This document shows, one piece after another, positions 28,338 to 37,550 of a stretch of DNA of 64,000 bases; the first letter of the stretch is position 1; every line of letters begins with the position of its first letter. The stretch lies in assembly GCA_017647795.1 (NCBI GenBank), contig JAGCJX010000023.1, positions 114,549 to 178,548 on the forward strand, written 5' to 3'. The translations under genes and the position numbers were made by a program. The DNA is from Bacteroidales bacterium. GTDB taxonomy: Bacteria > Bacteroidota > Bacteroidia > Bacteroidales > UBA932. The notes below the pieces were generated by a model. The model did no database searches. It had not been told where the DNA came from and saw only the letters and a list, made by a program, of their open reading frames with translations.

Positions 28338-28412
28338 TGGGAGCAGAGGGAGTCGAACCCCCGACCCTCTGCTTGTAAGGCAGATGCTCTAAACCAACTG
28401 AGCTATGCTCCC
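28338..28412 (-). tRNA. tRNA-Val (anticodon UAC), copy 3 in transcription order
   Basis: The minus strand folds as a complete cloverleaf: acceptor GGGAGCA pairs with TGCTCCC, the anticodon stem TCTGC/GCAGA encloses loop CTTACAA with anticodon TAC, and the T-loop is GTTCGACTC. The 3' CCA is not encoded. It is identical to the two copies at 28437 and 28559. Confidence 0.97.
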
Positions 28413-28436
28413 GATCGATTGTCAATGTTTGTTTGG

Positions 28437-28511
28437 TGGGAGCAGAGGGAGTCGAACCCCCGACCCTCTGCTTGTAAGGCAGATGCTCTAAACCAACTGA
28501 GCTATGCTCCC
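28437..28511 (-). tRNA. tRNA-Val (anticodon UAC), copy 2
   Basis: Same 75-nt cloverleaf as the neighbouring copies, with anticodon TAC. The 24-nt spacer to the copy at 28338 and the 47-nt spacer to the copy at 28559 contain complementary 9-mers (CGATTGTCA at 28416-28424, TGACAATCG at 28522-28530) that could pair around this tRNA in the precursor. Confidence 0.97.
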
Positions 28512-28558
28512 TTATCGTTGCTGACAATCGTCTATTTCAAAAAACTTTCTTTTGGTAG

Positions 28559-28633
28559 TGGGAGCAGAGGGAGTCGAACCCCCGACCCTCTGCTTGTAAG
28601 GCAGATGCTCTAAACCAACTGAGCTATGCTCCC
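28559..28633 (-). tRNA. tRNA-Val (anticodon UAC), copy 1, promoter-proximal
   Basis: Identical cloverleaf with acceptor GGGAGCA/TGCTCCC and anticodon TAC. It is the first tRNA downstream of a complete promoter at 28662-28692 and probably heads a single three-tRNA precursor. Confidence 0.97.
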
Positions 28634-28661
28634 AAAATATCCCCTTTCTGTTTGGGGACTG

Positions 28662-28692
28662 CAAAAGTAGGTACTTTTTCCGAATTCACAAA
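28662..28692 (-). promoter_or_regulatory. Complete Bacteroidota promoter for the tRNA-Val cluster
   Basis: On the minus strand TTTG (28692-28689), a 19-bp spacer and TACTTTTG (28669-28662) match the -33/-7 consensus exactly. Transcription would start some 20 nt before the first tRNA. It overlaps the region just after the folC stop codon. Confidence 0.75.
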
Positions 28693-28699
28693 TATTTTT

Positions 28700-30064
28700 T
28701 TAATTTTTTGCGGGATTCGCAAAAATCGGATGATTCAAGGCTTCCGCAACCACATAGCTGCTGCCGCCAACATAGACCAAGTCATCCGGTTGTGCCACCG
28801 AGAAATAAGCGATCAAGGCCTCTTGGACCGAGGTCGTCACCACACAACGACGTGCTTTTTCCACAAAATACGTTGCCAACTTTTCGGCCGGCATGGCACG
28901 GGAGCCGGGCGCCTGCGTAAAGTAATAATCGGCAACGGGAAAAAGACCTTTTACCCGATCGATTTCCTTGTCCCCGACCATACCGAGAATGAGCACCAGC
29001 CGGGCATATCGACACTCTTTCTGACCCTCTTCAAAGGTATTCTTGAGCTGGTTCATTGTAATTTGCAATCCGGCTTCGTTGTGCGCAATGTCGCAGAACA
29101 CATCGGGCTCAGCATACAGCTGCTCCCAACGTCCCCGGAACTTTGTGCGCTTGGCGGCTTCCTTCAGCGCCACATTCACCAGTGCCGGATTCCACACGAA
29201 CGGTTCCGCCATGTGCTTGCTAGCCAGAACCTCCATCGCCGCACGGACGGTGCAAAGGTTGTGCAGCTGGTAATCCCCGCGCAGGTCCAATTCATCAACC
29301 TGAGGAATACCGAATTGGTCACCGGACTCCAACAAATCAAAATGGTACTTCACACCACTCATATAACTGGCCACAAAAGGATCGCAGCTGTGCACGAGGC
29401 ACCGCTGTCCCCACCCCATGCCGCACAGAACCGGGAGCGGTTCTCCCTCCAGGTTTCCCAACACCACCGGCACACCGGGCTTGATGATACCGCCCTTCTC
29501 GGCAGCGATGTTGTGCAACTCGTATCCCAGCAAATCACAGTGATCGTAGCCAATGGAGGTCACTATCGACAAGATGGGCATAATCAGGTTGGTCGAGTCC
29601 ATCCTTCCTCCCAAACCCACTTCAATCATTGCTACCTCCACACCTTCGCGGGCGAAATAGTCCCAAGCCATGGCCGTCGTAATTTCAAAGAACGACGGAT
29701 GGTATTCCTCCAGGAACGAAGCCGTACGACGGAAAAAATCCACCACAGCCTCTTTGGAAATCGGTTCCCCGTTGATGCGGATCCGCTCCCGAAAATCGGC
29801 CAGGTGCGGCGAAGTGTACAAGCCTGTTTTCTTTCCGTGGGCCGCAAAGACCGAGGCCAGCATGTGTGACACGGACCCTTTTCCGTTGGTTCCGGCCACG
29901 TGGACCGACTGGAACTTCTGGTGGGGATGCCCCAGGAACGCATCGAAGGCTTTCATCGTCTCCATTCCCGGGTGGTATCCACTGCGTCCAACCTGCTGGA
30001 ACGAGGGGGACATCTGCAACATCCGGCCCACCCAAAACTCGTATTCTTGGCTAAGATTTTCCAT
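28700..30064 (-). CDS. folC: Bifunctional folylpolyglutamate/dihydrofolate synthase
   Basis: A 454-residue Mur-ligase-family enzyme that adds glutamate to dihydropteroate and to folates. The ATP-binding loop GTNGKGSVSHM lies near residues 58-68, followed by the folate-loop region LYTSPHLADFRERI, the EVGLGGRMDSTN motif and the HNEAGLQ segment that precedes the C-terminal ligase domain. It appears to be a single-gene unit facing away from purL. Confidence 0.95.
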   Translation of the reverse strand: MENLSQEYEFWVGRMLQMSPSFQQVGRSGYHPGMETMKAFDAFLGHPHQKFQSVHVAGTNGKGSVSHMLASVFAAHGKKTGLYTSPHLADFRERIRINGEPISKEAVVDFFRRTASFLEEYHPSFFEITTAMAWDYFAREGVEVAMIEVGLGGRMDSTNLIMPILSIVTSIGYDHCDLLGYELHNIAAEKGGIIKPGVPVVLGNLEGEPLPVLCGMGWGQRCLVHSCDPFVASYMSGVKYHFDLLESGDQFGIPQVDELDLRGDYQLHNLCTVRAAMEVLASKHMAEPFVWNPALVNVALKEAAKRTKFRGRWEQLYAEPDVFCDIAHNEAGLQITMNQLKNTFEEGQKECRYARLVLILGMVGDKEIDRVKGLFPVADYYFTQAPGSRAMPAEKLATYFVEKARRCVVTTSVQEALIAYFSVAQPDDLVYVGGSSYVVAEALNHPIFANPAKN

Positions 30065-30160
30065 TGTTCATAAGTTTTCACGCAAAAGTGGGAATAATTC
30101 AAGAATTTTTCCTGAAAAAATCGTATTTTTACGCGATTAAAAGAATATTTTTTACAAACT

Positions 30161-33100
30161 ATGATACATTTCTTCCACACCGCGAACGGACAATGGATTG
30201 CCGTACAACGGGCACAAGCCCTCACGCCGACCGAAAAAGAAACGTTAACCTGGTTGTTCTCAGGAGGTTCATTCGATGACCGCAACGAGATTCCGGGTAT
30301 TTTTATTGGTCCCCGTCGGGAGATGATTACTCCTTGGAGCACGACCGCCGTTGAAATTACCCAAAACATGAACGTTCCGGGTATCGAACGGATTGAAGAA
30401 TTCTTTGAAGTGACCGACGCACAAGAATTCTCCTTCGACAAGATGTTGCAACGTCGCTACGAAGGCTTGGACCAAACCATTTTCCTCGTAGAAAAGGATC
30501 CGGAACCGGTGGAATTTATCGAAGATTTTGAAGCCTACAACCAACGCGAAGGTTTGGCTTTGTCGGAAGCTGAAATCGACTACTTGAGAAACTTGAGCCA
30601 AAAAGTAGGTCGTCCCTTGACCGACAGCGAGGTCTTCGGTTTCTCCCAAGTGAACTCCGAACACTGCCGCCACAAAATATTCAACGGCACCTTCGTCATT
30701 GACGGTGTTGAACAACCCTCTTCGTTGTTCCAACTCATCAAACGCACTTCCAAGGAACACCCGGGTCGCATTGTCTCTGCTTACAAAGACAACTGCGCAT
30801 TCATCCAAGGTCCGACCTTGTCCCTCTTCCACCCGGCTTCCGGCGACAAACCGGATTTCTTTGTTCGTGAAGAAAGTGAGACCGTCATCTCCTTGAAAGC
30901 AGAAACCCACAACTTCCCCACCACCGTAGAACCGTTCAACGGAGCGGCTACCGGTAGCGGTGGAGAAATCCGCGACCGTATTGCCGGTGGTAAAGGTTCC
31001 TTCCCCATCGCAGGTACCGCGGTTTACATGACCTCATACCCGCGTTTCAGCGAAAAGATCGACCCGAACGGTTTGCAAATTGCCCGTGACTGGGAAAACG
31101 TAGAAGCCCGCAACTGGCTCTACCAAAACCCGGAAGAAATCCTGATCAAAGCCTCCAACGGTGCTTCTGATTTCGGTAACAAATTCGGACAACCCGTGAT
31201 CTGCGGTTCCCTCCAAACCCTGGAACACGAAGAAGGCATCCACCACGGTTTCGACAAAGTCATTATGTTGGCCGGTGGTGTCGGTTATGCGAAGAAAAAA
31301 GACTCTTTGAAAGAAACCCCCGAAGCCGGTGACAAAGTCGTGCTTTTGGGTGGTGACAACTACCGCATCGGTATGGGTGGTGGCGCCGTATCCTCCGTGG
31401 CAACCGGTGAATTCGCCAACGCCATCGAGTTGAACGCGATCCAACGCTCCAACCCTGAAATGCAAAAACGTGCTTACAATGCCATCCGTGCCATTGCTGA
31501 GCAAGAAGAAAATACCATTGTTTCCGTTCACGACCACGGTGCCGGCGGTCACTTGAACTGCTTGTCTGAATTGGTGGAAGAATTGGGTGGTACCATCGAC
31601 ATCGACCAACTCCCTGTTGGTGACAAGACCCTCTCTGCCAAAGAATTGATCGGAAACGAAAGCCAAGAACGCATGGGTCTGGTGATGAAAGCCAAGAACG
31701 TGGACCAATTGCGCAAGATTGCCGAACGCGAACGCGCTCCTTTCTATGTAATTGGTGAAACCACAGGCGAACACAACTTCACCTTGAAGAACTTCCGCAC
31801 TGGCGAGACCCCGATTGACTTGGCCATCAGCGACTTGTTGGGATCAACTCCGAAAACAACCATGACGGATACCACCCAACAAAAGGCCTACGAAGATGTT
31901 CCGTGTCCGGACAGCCTGAGCGACAAAGCGTTGCAACACACCTTGGAACAAGTACTCCAAGTGGAAGCCGTTGCTTGTAAAGACTGGTTGACCAACAAAG
32001 TGGACCGTTCTGTAACCGGTTTGATCGCCAACCAACAAACCTGTGGTGAAATCCAATTGCCGTTGAACGACTTGGGTGTTACCGCCATCAGCTACGACAA
32101 CAACCACGGTATTGCTACTTCCATCGGTCACGCACCTTCTGTTGCCATGATTGACCCGGCAGCCGGTTCCCGCATCGCCATCGCGGAAGCCCTCACCAAC
32201 GTGGTTTGGACTCCCCTGGTAGAAGGCTTGAACGGCGTTTCTTTGAGCGCCAACTGGATGTGGCCTTGCAAAAACCCGGGTGAAAACGCCAGATTGTATG
32301 CTGCCGTTCAAGGTGCCAGCGACATGGCCGTCGAGTTGGGCATCAACATCCCGACCGGTAAAGACTCCATGTCCATGACCCAAAAATACCCGAACGGAAA
32401 ACAAGTGTTGTCTCCGGGTACCTTGATTGTATCCACCGTCGCAGAAAGTGAAGACATCCGCAAAACCGTTCATACGGCTTCTGTTCCGACCGACTCGTTG
32501 TTGTGCTACATACCTTTTGTAAAGGAAGAAACCTTCCCCTTGGGCGGTTCTGTTTACGCACAGGTCAACAACAAGATCGGTAAACAGGCTCCGGACGTAA
32601 AAGACAATGCTTACTTTGCAAAAGCATTTGAAGCCATCCAAACCTTGGTTCGCGAAGAAAAGATTCTCGCGGGTCACGACATCTCCGCCGGTGGTCTGAT
32701 CACTGCTGCGTTGGAAATGTGCTTCCCGACTGCTGAAGGCGGTTTCCGCAGCACCCAACCCTTGGCTTCTACCGCTGCCCTGTTCTGCGAACAACCCGGT
32801 GTGCTCATCCAAGTTCGTCGCGAAGACAACCCGACCGAACGTCTGCAAAACGAATTCGGCATCGCTTGCGAAGTGATTGCAGAATGGATTCCGGAACGCC
32901 GCTTGGAATGGAACATCAGCACCCGTCAAACTCCCTTCATCGTGGACATTGACGCTGCACGCGATATCTGGTTCCGGACTTCTTACCTCTTCGACATCCG
33001 TCAAGTAGGCAAAGAACTGGCAACCGAACGCTTCCTCAATTACAAAAACCAAAAACTCCAATACCGTTTCCCGGCAGCCTTCGACGGCAAAACTGCCTTG

Positions 33101-33889
33101 GTAGAACCGCGTGGCAACAACGAAGAGGCTCGTTTCACCGCAGCAATCATCCGTGAAAAAGGTTCCAACGGCGACCGCGAAATGGCTTGGGCACTGCACT
33201 TGGCAGGTTTCCGCGTAAAAGACGTTCACGTTACGGACTTGGTATCCGGTCGTGAAACCTTGGAAGACGTAAACTTCATCGTCTTCGTCGGCGGTTTCTC
33301 CAACGCAGACACCCTCGGCTCGGCCAAAGGATGGGCCGGTGCCTTGTTGTATAACGAAAAGGCCCGCACCGCCATCGACCGCTTCTACGCTCGTCCGGAC
33401 ACCTTGTCTTTGGGCGTATGCAACGGTTGCCAATTGATGGCCGAACTCGGTCTCATCACTCCGGAAGACCGCAGCCGCTCACCGAAAATGCGTCACAACC
33501 GTTCCCACAAGTACGAAAGTGCCTTTGTCGGTGTAAAAATTGAACAATCTCCGGCCGTGTTGCTGGAAAACTTGCAAGGATGCCAACTCGGTATCTGGGT
33601 AGCCCACGGAGAAGGTCGTTTCGACTTCCCGCTCCCGATTTCCGAATACCCGGTAGCCCTGCGTTATAACTACAATGCTTATCCCGCGAACCCGAACGGT
33701 TCTCCGGAAGGCATCGCTGGTGTTTGCTCTAACGACGGACGTCACCTGGCCATGATGCCTCACCCGGAACGCTGCTTGCGCCCGTGGAACTGGCCTTACT
33801 ACCCGATCGAACGCAAAAACGACGAGGTTACCCCTTGGATGCGTATGTTCGAAAACGGCCGCGTATGGTTGGAACAAAACGCGAAATAG
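30161..33889 (+). CDS. purL: Phosphoribosylformylglycinamidine synthase (large single-chain form)
   Basis: A 1242-residue enzyme of purine synthesis that converts FGAR, glutamine and ATP to FGAM. It is the fused form: an N-terminal PurS-like segment, two AIRS-type synthase halves (QVNSEHCRHKIFNG, KAETHNFPTTVEPF, IGMGGGAVSS) and a C-terminal class I glutaminase. The glutaminase nucleophile lies in GVCNGCQL (about residue 1087), with the His/Glu pair in PHPERCLRPWNW (about 1200). Codon usage is strongly biased, as in a highly expressed gene, and this creates long antisense frames that are not genes. Confidence 0.97.
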   Translation: MIHFFHTANGQWIAVQRAQALTPTEKETLTWLFSGGSFDDRNEIPGIFIGPRREMITPWSTTAVEITQNMNVPGIERIEEFFEVTDAQEFSFDKMLQRRYEGLDQTIFLVEKDPEPVEFIEDFEAYNQREGLALSEAEIDYLRNLSQKVGRPLTDSEVFGFSQVNSEHCRHKIFNGTFVIDGVEQPSSLFQLIKRTSKEHPGRIVSAYKDNCAFIQGPTLSLFHPASGDKPDFFVREESETVISLKAETHNFPTTVEPFNGAATGSGGEIRDRIAGGKGSFPIAGTAVYMTSYPRFSEKIDPNGLQIARDWENVEARNWLYQNPEEILIKASNGASDFGNKFGQPVICGSLQTLEHEEGIHHGFDKVIMLAGGVGYAKKKDSLKETPEAGDKVVLLGGDNYRIGMGGGAVSSVATGEFANAIELNAIQRSNPEMQKRAYNAIRAIAEQEENTIVSVHDHGAGGHLNCLSELVEELGGTIDIDQLPVGDKTLSAKELIGNESQERMGLVMKAKNVDQLRKIAERERAPFYVIGETTGEHNFTLKNFRTGETPIDLAISDLLGSTPKTTMTDTTQQKAYEDVPCPDSLSDKALQHTLEQVLQVEAVACKDWLTNKVDRSVTGLIANQQTCGEIQLPLNDLGVTAISYDNNHGIATSIGHAPSVAMIDPAAGSRIAIAEALTNVVWTPLVEGLNGVSLSANWMWPCKNPGENARLYAAVQGASDMAVELGINIPTGKDSMSMTQKYPNGKQVLSPGTLIVSTVAESEDIRKTVHTASVPTDSLLCYIPFVKEETFPLGGSVYAQVNNKIGKQAPDVKDNAYFAKAFEAIQTLVREEKILAGHDISAGGLITAALEMCFPTAEGGFRSTQPLASTAALFCEQPGVLIQVRREDNPTERLQNEFGIACEVIAEWIPERRLEWNISTRQTPFIVDIDAARDIWFRTSYLFDIRQVGKELATERFLNYKNQKLQYRFPAAFDGKTALVEPRGNNEEARFTAAIIREKGSNGDREMAWALHLAGFRVKDVHVTDLVSGRETLEDVNFIVFVGGFSNADTLGSAKGWAGALLYNEKARTAIDRFYARPDTLSLGVCNGCQLMAELGLITPEDRSRSPKMRHNRSHKYESAFVGVKIEQSPAVLLENLQGCQLGIWVAHGEGRFDFPLPISEYPVALRYNYNAYPANPNGSPEGIAGVCSNDGRHLAMMPHPERCLRPWNWPYYPIERKNDEVTPWMRMFENGRVWLEQNAK

Positions 33890-33905
33890 TTTTGTAGAAA
33901 TTTAT

Positions 33906-33913
33906 TATTTTTG
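33906..33913 (+). promoter_or_regulatory. -7 element for ppdK
   Basis: TATTTTTG (TAnnTTTG) lies 32 bp before the ppdK start codon. No -33 box is present at consensus spacing. Confidence 0.4.
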
Positions 33914-33945
33914 TGAAAATTTTCAATTAACAATCATTATTAGCT

Positions 33946-36660
33946 ATGTCTGACATCAAAAGAGTGTATTTCTTCGGTGGAAAAGAAGCTGAAGGAAACG
34001 GAACCATGAAAAACCTCCTCGGTGGTAAAGGTGCTAACTTGGCAGAAATGTGCACATTGGGTATTCCTGTACCCGCAGGTTTCACCATCACGACCGACTG
34101 CTGTACTGAATATTATCAATTGGGATGTCAATATCCTGCTGCCTTGAGAGCAGAAGTAGATAACGCTTTGGCACGTGCTGAAGCAGTCATGGGTATGAAA
34201 TTCGGTGACCCGAAAAACCCGTTGTTGGTATCTTGCCGTTCTGGTGCTAGAAGTTCTATGCCCGGTATGATGGAAACCGTATTGAACATCGGTTTGTGCT
34301 CTGCAACCATCCCCGGTATGATTGAACGTACCCAAAACGCCCGTTTCGTTTACGACGCATACCGCCGTCTGATCATGATGTACTCGGACGTTGTGATGGA
34401 AAAAGCCGAAGGTATCGAACCCGAAGACGGCAAAGGCATCCGCGTTCAATTGGACAAAATGTTGCACGACGTTAAAGCACAAAAAGGATACAAGAGCGAT
34501 ACAGATTTGACCGAAGAAGACCTCAAAGTTCTTTGCGAAGATTTCAAAGCCAAAGTTTTGGAAGTTTTGGGACAACCCTTCCCGGATGACGCAATCGAAC
34601 AATTGTGGGGTGGTATCGGCGCCGTATTCAAATCATGGAACGGAAAACGCGCAATCGCTTACCGTCGTATCGAAGGTATTCCCGATGAATGGGGTACTGC
34701 AGTGAACGTACAAGCCATGGTATTCGGTAACATGGGTAACAACTCAGCTACCGGTGTAGCCTTCTCACGTAACCCTGCTACCGGTGAAAACAAATTCTAC
34801 GGTGAATGGTTGATCAACGCACAAGGTGAAGACGTGGTAGCGGGTATCCGTACTCCCAACCCGTTGAACGAAGCAACCAAAAACGAGCACAACCAACACC
34901 TCGAATCTTTGGAAACTGCTATGCCTTCTGTATACCGTGAATTGGACCAAATCCAAAGCAATTTGGAAAAACACTTCCACGATATGCAAGACATCGAGTT
35001 TACCATCCAAGATGGCAAATTGTGGATGCTCCAATGCCGCGTAGGTAAACGTACCGGTTTGGCTGCTTTGAACATGGCTATGGACATGCTCCACGAGGCT
35101 TTGATCGACGAAAGAACTGCAGTTATGCGCGTTGCTCCCGCTCAATTGGACGAACTCCTCCACCCGATCTTGAACCCGGTTGCTGAAAAGAAAGCGACTG
35201 TGATTGCAAAAGGTCTCCCCGCAGGTCCTGGTGGATCCGTAGGTCGCATCGTCTTCACCGCTGAAGATGCAGTGGCTGCTGCTGACCGCAAAGAACGTGT
35301 GATCTTGGTTCGCGAAGAAACCAACCCGGAAGACGTAGAAGGTATGCGTGCTGCTGACGGTTTGTTGACCGCTCGCGGTGGTATGACTTCACACGCTGCT
35401 TTGGTGGCTCGCGGATGGGGTAAATGCTGTATCGTAGGTTGCGATGCATTGCACATCAACCTCAAAGAACGCACCATGACCATCAATGGTAAAGAATACA
35501 AAGAAGGTGATATCTTCTCATTGAACGGTAGCAAAGGTTTCGTTTACGACCAATCCATCGCTACCATGGATGCTTCTGAAAATCCCCGCTTCATCGAATA
35601 CATGAACATCGTGGACAAATACCGCAAACTCGGTGTACGTACCAACGCTGATACTCCGGAAGATGCTGCAACTGCAGTTGCCTTCGGTGCTGAAGGTATC
35701 GGTTTGTTCCGTATCGAACACATGTTCTACGGTGCGAACTCAGAAGCTCCCCTCTCCAAACTCCGCAAAATGATCTTGTCACAAGGTACCGAAGAACGCA
35801 AAGCTGCGTTGGCTGAATTGGAACCTTACGTGAAAGAAGCAACCAAAGCGACCATGAAAGTAATGGACAACATGCCGGTTACTTTCCGTTTGCTCGACCC
35901 GCCGTTGCACGAGTTTGTTCCCCAATCTGAAGAAAAACAAGCTGAATTGGCTAACGAATTGGGTATCACCGTAGAAGACATCCGCAAACGTGGCGAAAGT
36001 CTCCACGAAGTGAACCCGATGATGGGTCACCGTGGTGTTCGTTTGGGCATCACCTACCCGGAAATCAGCGAAATGCAATTCCGTGCTATCTTCACTGCAA
36101 CCGCAGAATTGATCCGCGAAGGTTTCAATCCGAAACCCGAAATCATGATCCCGGTTACCATCATCGTGAAAGAATTGGACTTCTTGAAAGCCATCTGCGA
36201 CCGCGTACACGACGAAGTTGAAAAACAATTCAATTTGACCCTCAACTACTTGTACGGTACTATGATTGAAATCCCTCGTGCAGCTTTGATGGCTGACCGC
36301 ATGGCTTCAACCGCACAATTCTTCTCATTTGGTACGAACGACTTGACCCAAATGACTTACGGCTTCTCTCGCGACGACATCGGAGCCTTCATGGGTGACT
36401 ACTTGGCTAAGAAGATCATCCCTGCTGACCCCTTCCAAACCTTGGATACCAAGACCGTGGGTCGCTTGATCGAAATCGGTGTCAACGGTGGCCGTTCAAC
36501 CAACCCGAAACTCAAAGTGGGTATCTGCGGCGAACACGGTGGCGACCCTGCATCCGTAGAATTCTGCCACAAAGTAGGTATGAACTACGTATCTTGCTCA
36601 CCGTTCCGCGTTCCGATCGCTCGTTTGGCTGCTGCTCAAGCTGCTATCAAAAACGAATAA
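33946..36660 (+). CDS. ppdK: Pyruvate, phosphate dikinase
   Basis: A 904-residue cytosolic enzyme that reversibly makes PEP from pyruvate, ATP and phosphate; in anaerobes it often runs towards pyruvate in glycolysis. Domains run in order: N-terminal ATP-grasp (FGGKEAEGNGTMKNLLGGKG), the swivelling phosphohistidine domain (GGMTSHAALVARGWGK, His near residue 483) and the C-terminal TIM barrel (GICGEHGGDPASVEFCHKVG with the catalytic Cys nearby). Length is normal. It appears to be a single-gene unit with a strong terminator, and codon bias suggests high expression. Confidence 0.97.
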   Translation: MSDIKRVYFFGGKEAEGNGTMKNLLGGKGANLAEMCTLGIPVPAGFTITTDCCTEYYQLGCQYPAALRAEVDNALARAEAVMGMKFGDPKNPLLVSCRSGARSSMPGMMETVLNIGLCSATIPGMIERTQNARFVYDAYRRLIMMYSDVVMEKAEGIEPEDGKGIRVQLDKMLHDVKAQKGYKSDTDLTEEDLKVLCEDFKAKVLEVLGQPFPDDAIEQLWGGIGAVFKSWNGKRAIAYRRIEGIPDEWGTAVNVQAMVFGNMGNNSATGVAFSRNPATGENKFYGEWLINAQGEDVVAGIRTPNPLNEATKNEHNQHLESLETAMPSVYRELDQIQSNLEKHFHDMQDIEFTIQDGKLWMLQCRVGKRTGLAALNMAMDMLHEALIDERTAVMRVAPAQLDELLHPILNPVAEKKATVIAKGLPAGPGGSVGRIVFTAEDAVAAADRKERVILVREETNPEDVEGMRAADGLLTARGGMTSHAALVARGWGKCCIVGCDALHINLKERTMTINGKEYKEGDIFSLNGSKGFVYDQSIATMDASENPRFIEYMNIVDKYRKLGVRTNADTPEDAATAVAFGAEGIGLFRIEHMFYGANSEAPLSKLRKMILSQGTEERKAALAELEPYVKEATKATMKVMDNMPVTFRLLDPPLHEFVPQSEEKQAELANELGITVEDIRKRGESLHEVNPMMGHRGVRLGITYPEISEMQFRAIFTATAELIREGFNPKPEIMIPVTIIVKELDFLKAICDRVHDEVEKQFNLTLNYLYGTMIEIPRAALMADRMASTAQFFSFGTNDLTQMTYGFSRDDIGAFMGDYLAKKIIPADPFQTLDTKTVGRLIEIGVNGGRSTNPKLKVGICGEHGGDPASVEFCHKVGMNYVSCSPFRVPIARLAAAQAAIKNE

Positions 36661-36686
36661 TCGATAGACAACGATACATCCCTGAA

Positions 36687-36721
36687 AGATGGATCTGCCT
36701 CGGCAGGTCCATCTTTTTTTG
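36687..36721 (+). terminator. Rho-independent terminator after ppdK
   Basis: AGATGGATCTGCC pairs with GGCAGGTCCATCT (one G-U pair) around a two-base loop region and is followed by a run of T. Confidence 0.85.
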
Positions 36722-36763
36722 TAGATTTTTCGATTCTGCCTTGATATTCTTTGCAATAATTTG

Positions 36764-36771
36764 TACCTTCG
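36764..36771 (+). promoter_or_regulatory. Probable promoter of the secreted LPP20/LamG pair
   Basis: TACCTTCG matches TAnnTTTG at all but one position and has CTTG 20 bp upstream. It would give a leader of about 75 nt for the gene at 36853. Confidence 0.4.
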
Positions 36772-36852
36772 TGGGTAGCGAAAATACTTGCTGTCACAAT
36801 CTTAGACAGACCTCATTTTAACACGACTTACAGAGAAAATACTAACACAATT

Positions 36853-37542
36853 ATGAAAAATTTCAGAACAATTTTGGTTGCTGCTTTTGTTGCACTGTTC
36901 GCATGCAACCTCTCGGCACAGCCGATGAAAGATGCTGACAAATTGGCGATTGGATCCCTTTATCCCGAGGCCACCAACCTCTCTACCCAAGCGGGCAATT
37001 TGCTGCAGAACAACATCATCCAAGCCATCTCGCTCAATGGTATTTCTGCCATCGACAGCCGCTTCATGGTTTTGCCGCGCATTGCCATTGTTGAACAAAC
37101 CGTTACCGAAACAGCTCCTCCCAAATTTGTCACCAAAATTGAGGTATCGTTGTTCTTGGTTGACCTCCAAAGCCAAAGCATCCTCAACCAGACCATGATT
37201 GAAACCAAGGGTATCGGCAACAACGTGGACCACGCTATGATGGCGGCCATCCGCAACATCTCTTCCCGCAATGCCCGCCTGAAAAGTTTCATCGTTAAAG
37301 GCAAAGAAACCATCATCGAATACTTTGAATCCAATGCGGAACAAATCGTGCTCCGAACCCGCGCACACATCGCTCGTGGCGATTACCAATCTGCTATGAA
37401 AGAAATCAACTTCGTTCCGGCCGCCTGCAGCGAATTGTACAACACGATGAGCGAATTGCTTTCCAACATCCCGGCAGATCAACAAACCTGCCCCAACTAC
37501 CAATGCGAAGCAACCCAAAACTGGTTAAAACAAGTTAGATAA
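36853..37542 (+). CDS. Secreted protein of unknown function, partner of the LPP20/LamG protein
   Basis: A 229-residue protein with a signal peptide (MKNFRTILVAAFVALFA, cleavage near LSA-QP). The mature part alternates beta segments (FVTKIEVSLFLVDLQSQSIL) with helices. This is loosely similar to CsgG/LPP20-type periplasmic proteins, but I do not recognise a named family. A C-terminal cysteine group (TCPNYQCEA) may form a disulfide. The next gene starts 8 bp after its stop, so the two products probably act together in the envelope. Confidence 0.7.
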   Translation: MKNFRTILVAAFVALFACNLSAQPMKDADKLAIGSLYPEATNLSTQAGNLLQNNIIQAISLNGISAIDSRFMVLPRIAIVEQTVTETAPPKFVTKIEVSLFLVDLQSQSILNQTMIETKGIGNNVDHAMMAAIRNISSRNARLKSFIVKGKETIIEYFESNAEQIVLRTRAHIARGDYQSAMKEINFVPAACSELYNTMSELLSNIPADQQTCPNYQCEATQNWLKQVR

Positions 37543-37550
37543 TTCCTGTT

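Noticed and set aside
28204..28613. Short open frames (for example REHSSVGLEHLPYK) in the tRNA region
   Set aside because: They are translations of the repeated tRNA-Val genes, a common annotation artefact.
28338..28633. Three regularly spaced ~75-bp repeats that could suggest a CRISPR-like array
   Set aside because: Each repeat folds as a complete tRNA-Val; the spacers are short and unlike CRISPR spacers, and no cas genes are present.
31844..33433. 529-codon minus-strand open frame
   Set aside because: It is antisense to purL, a strongly codon-biased gene with intact catalytic motifs.
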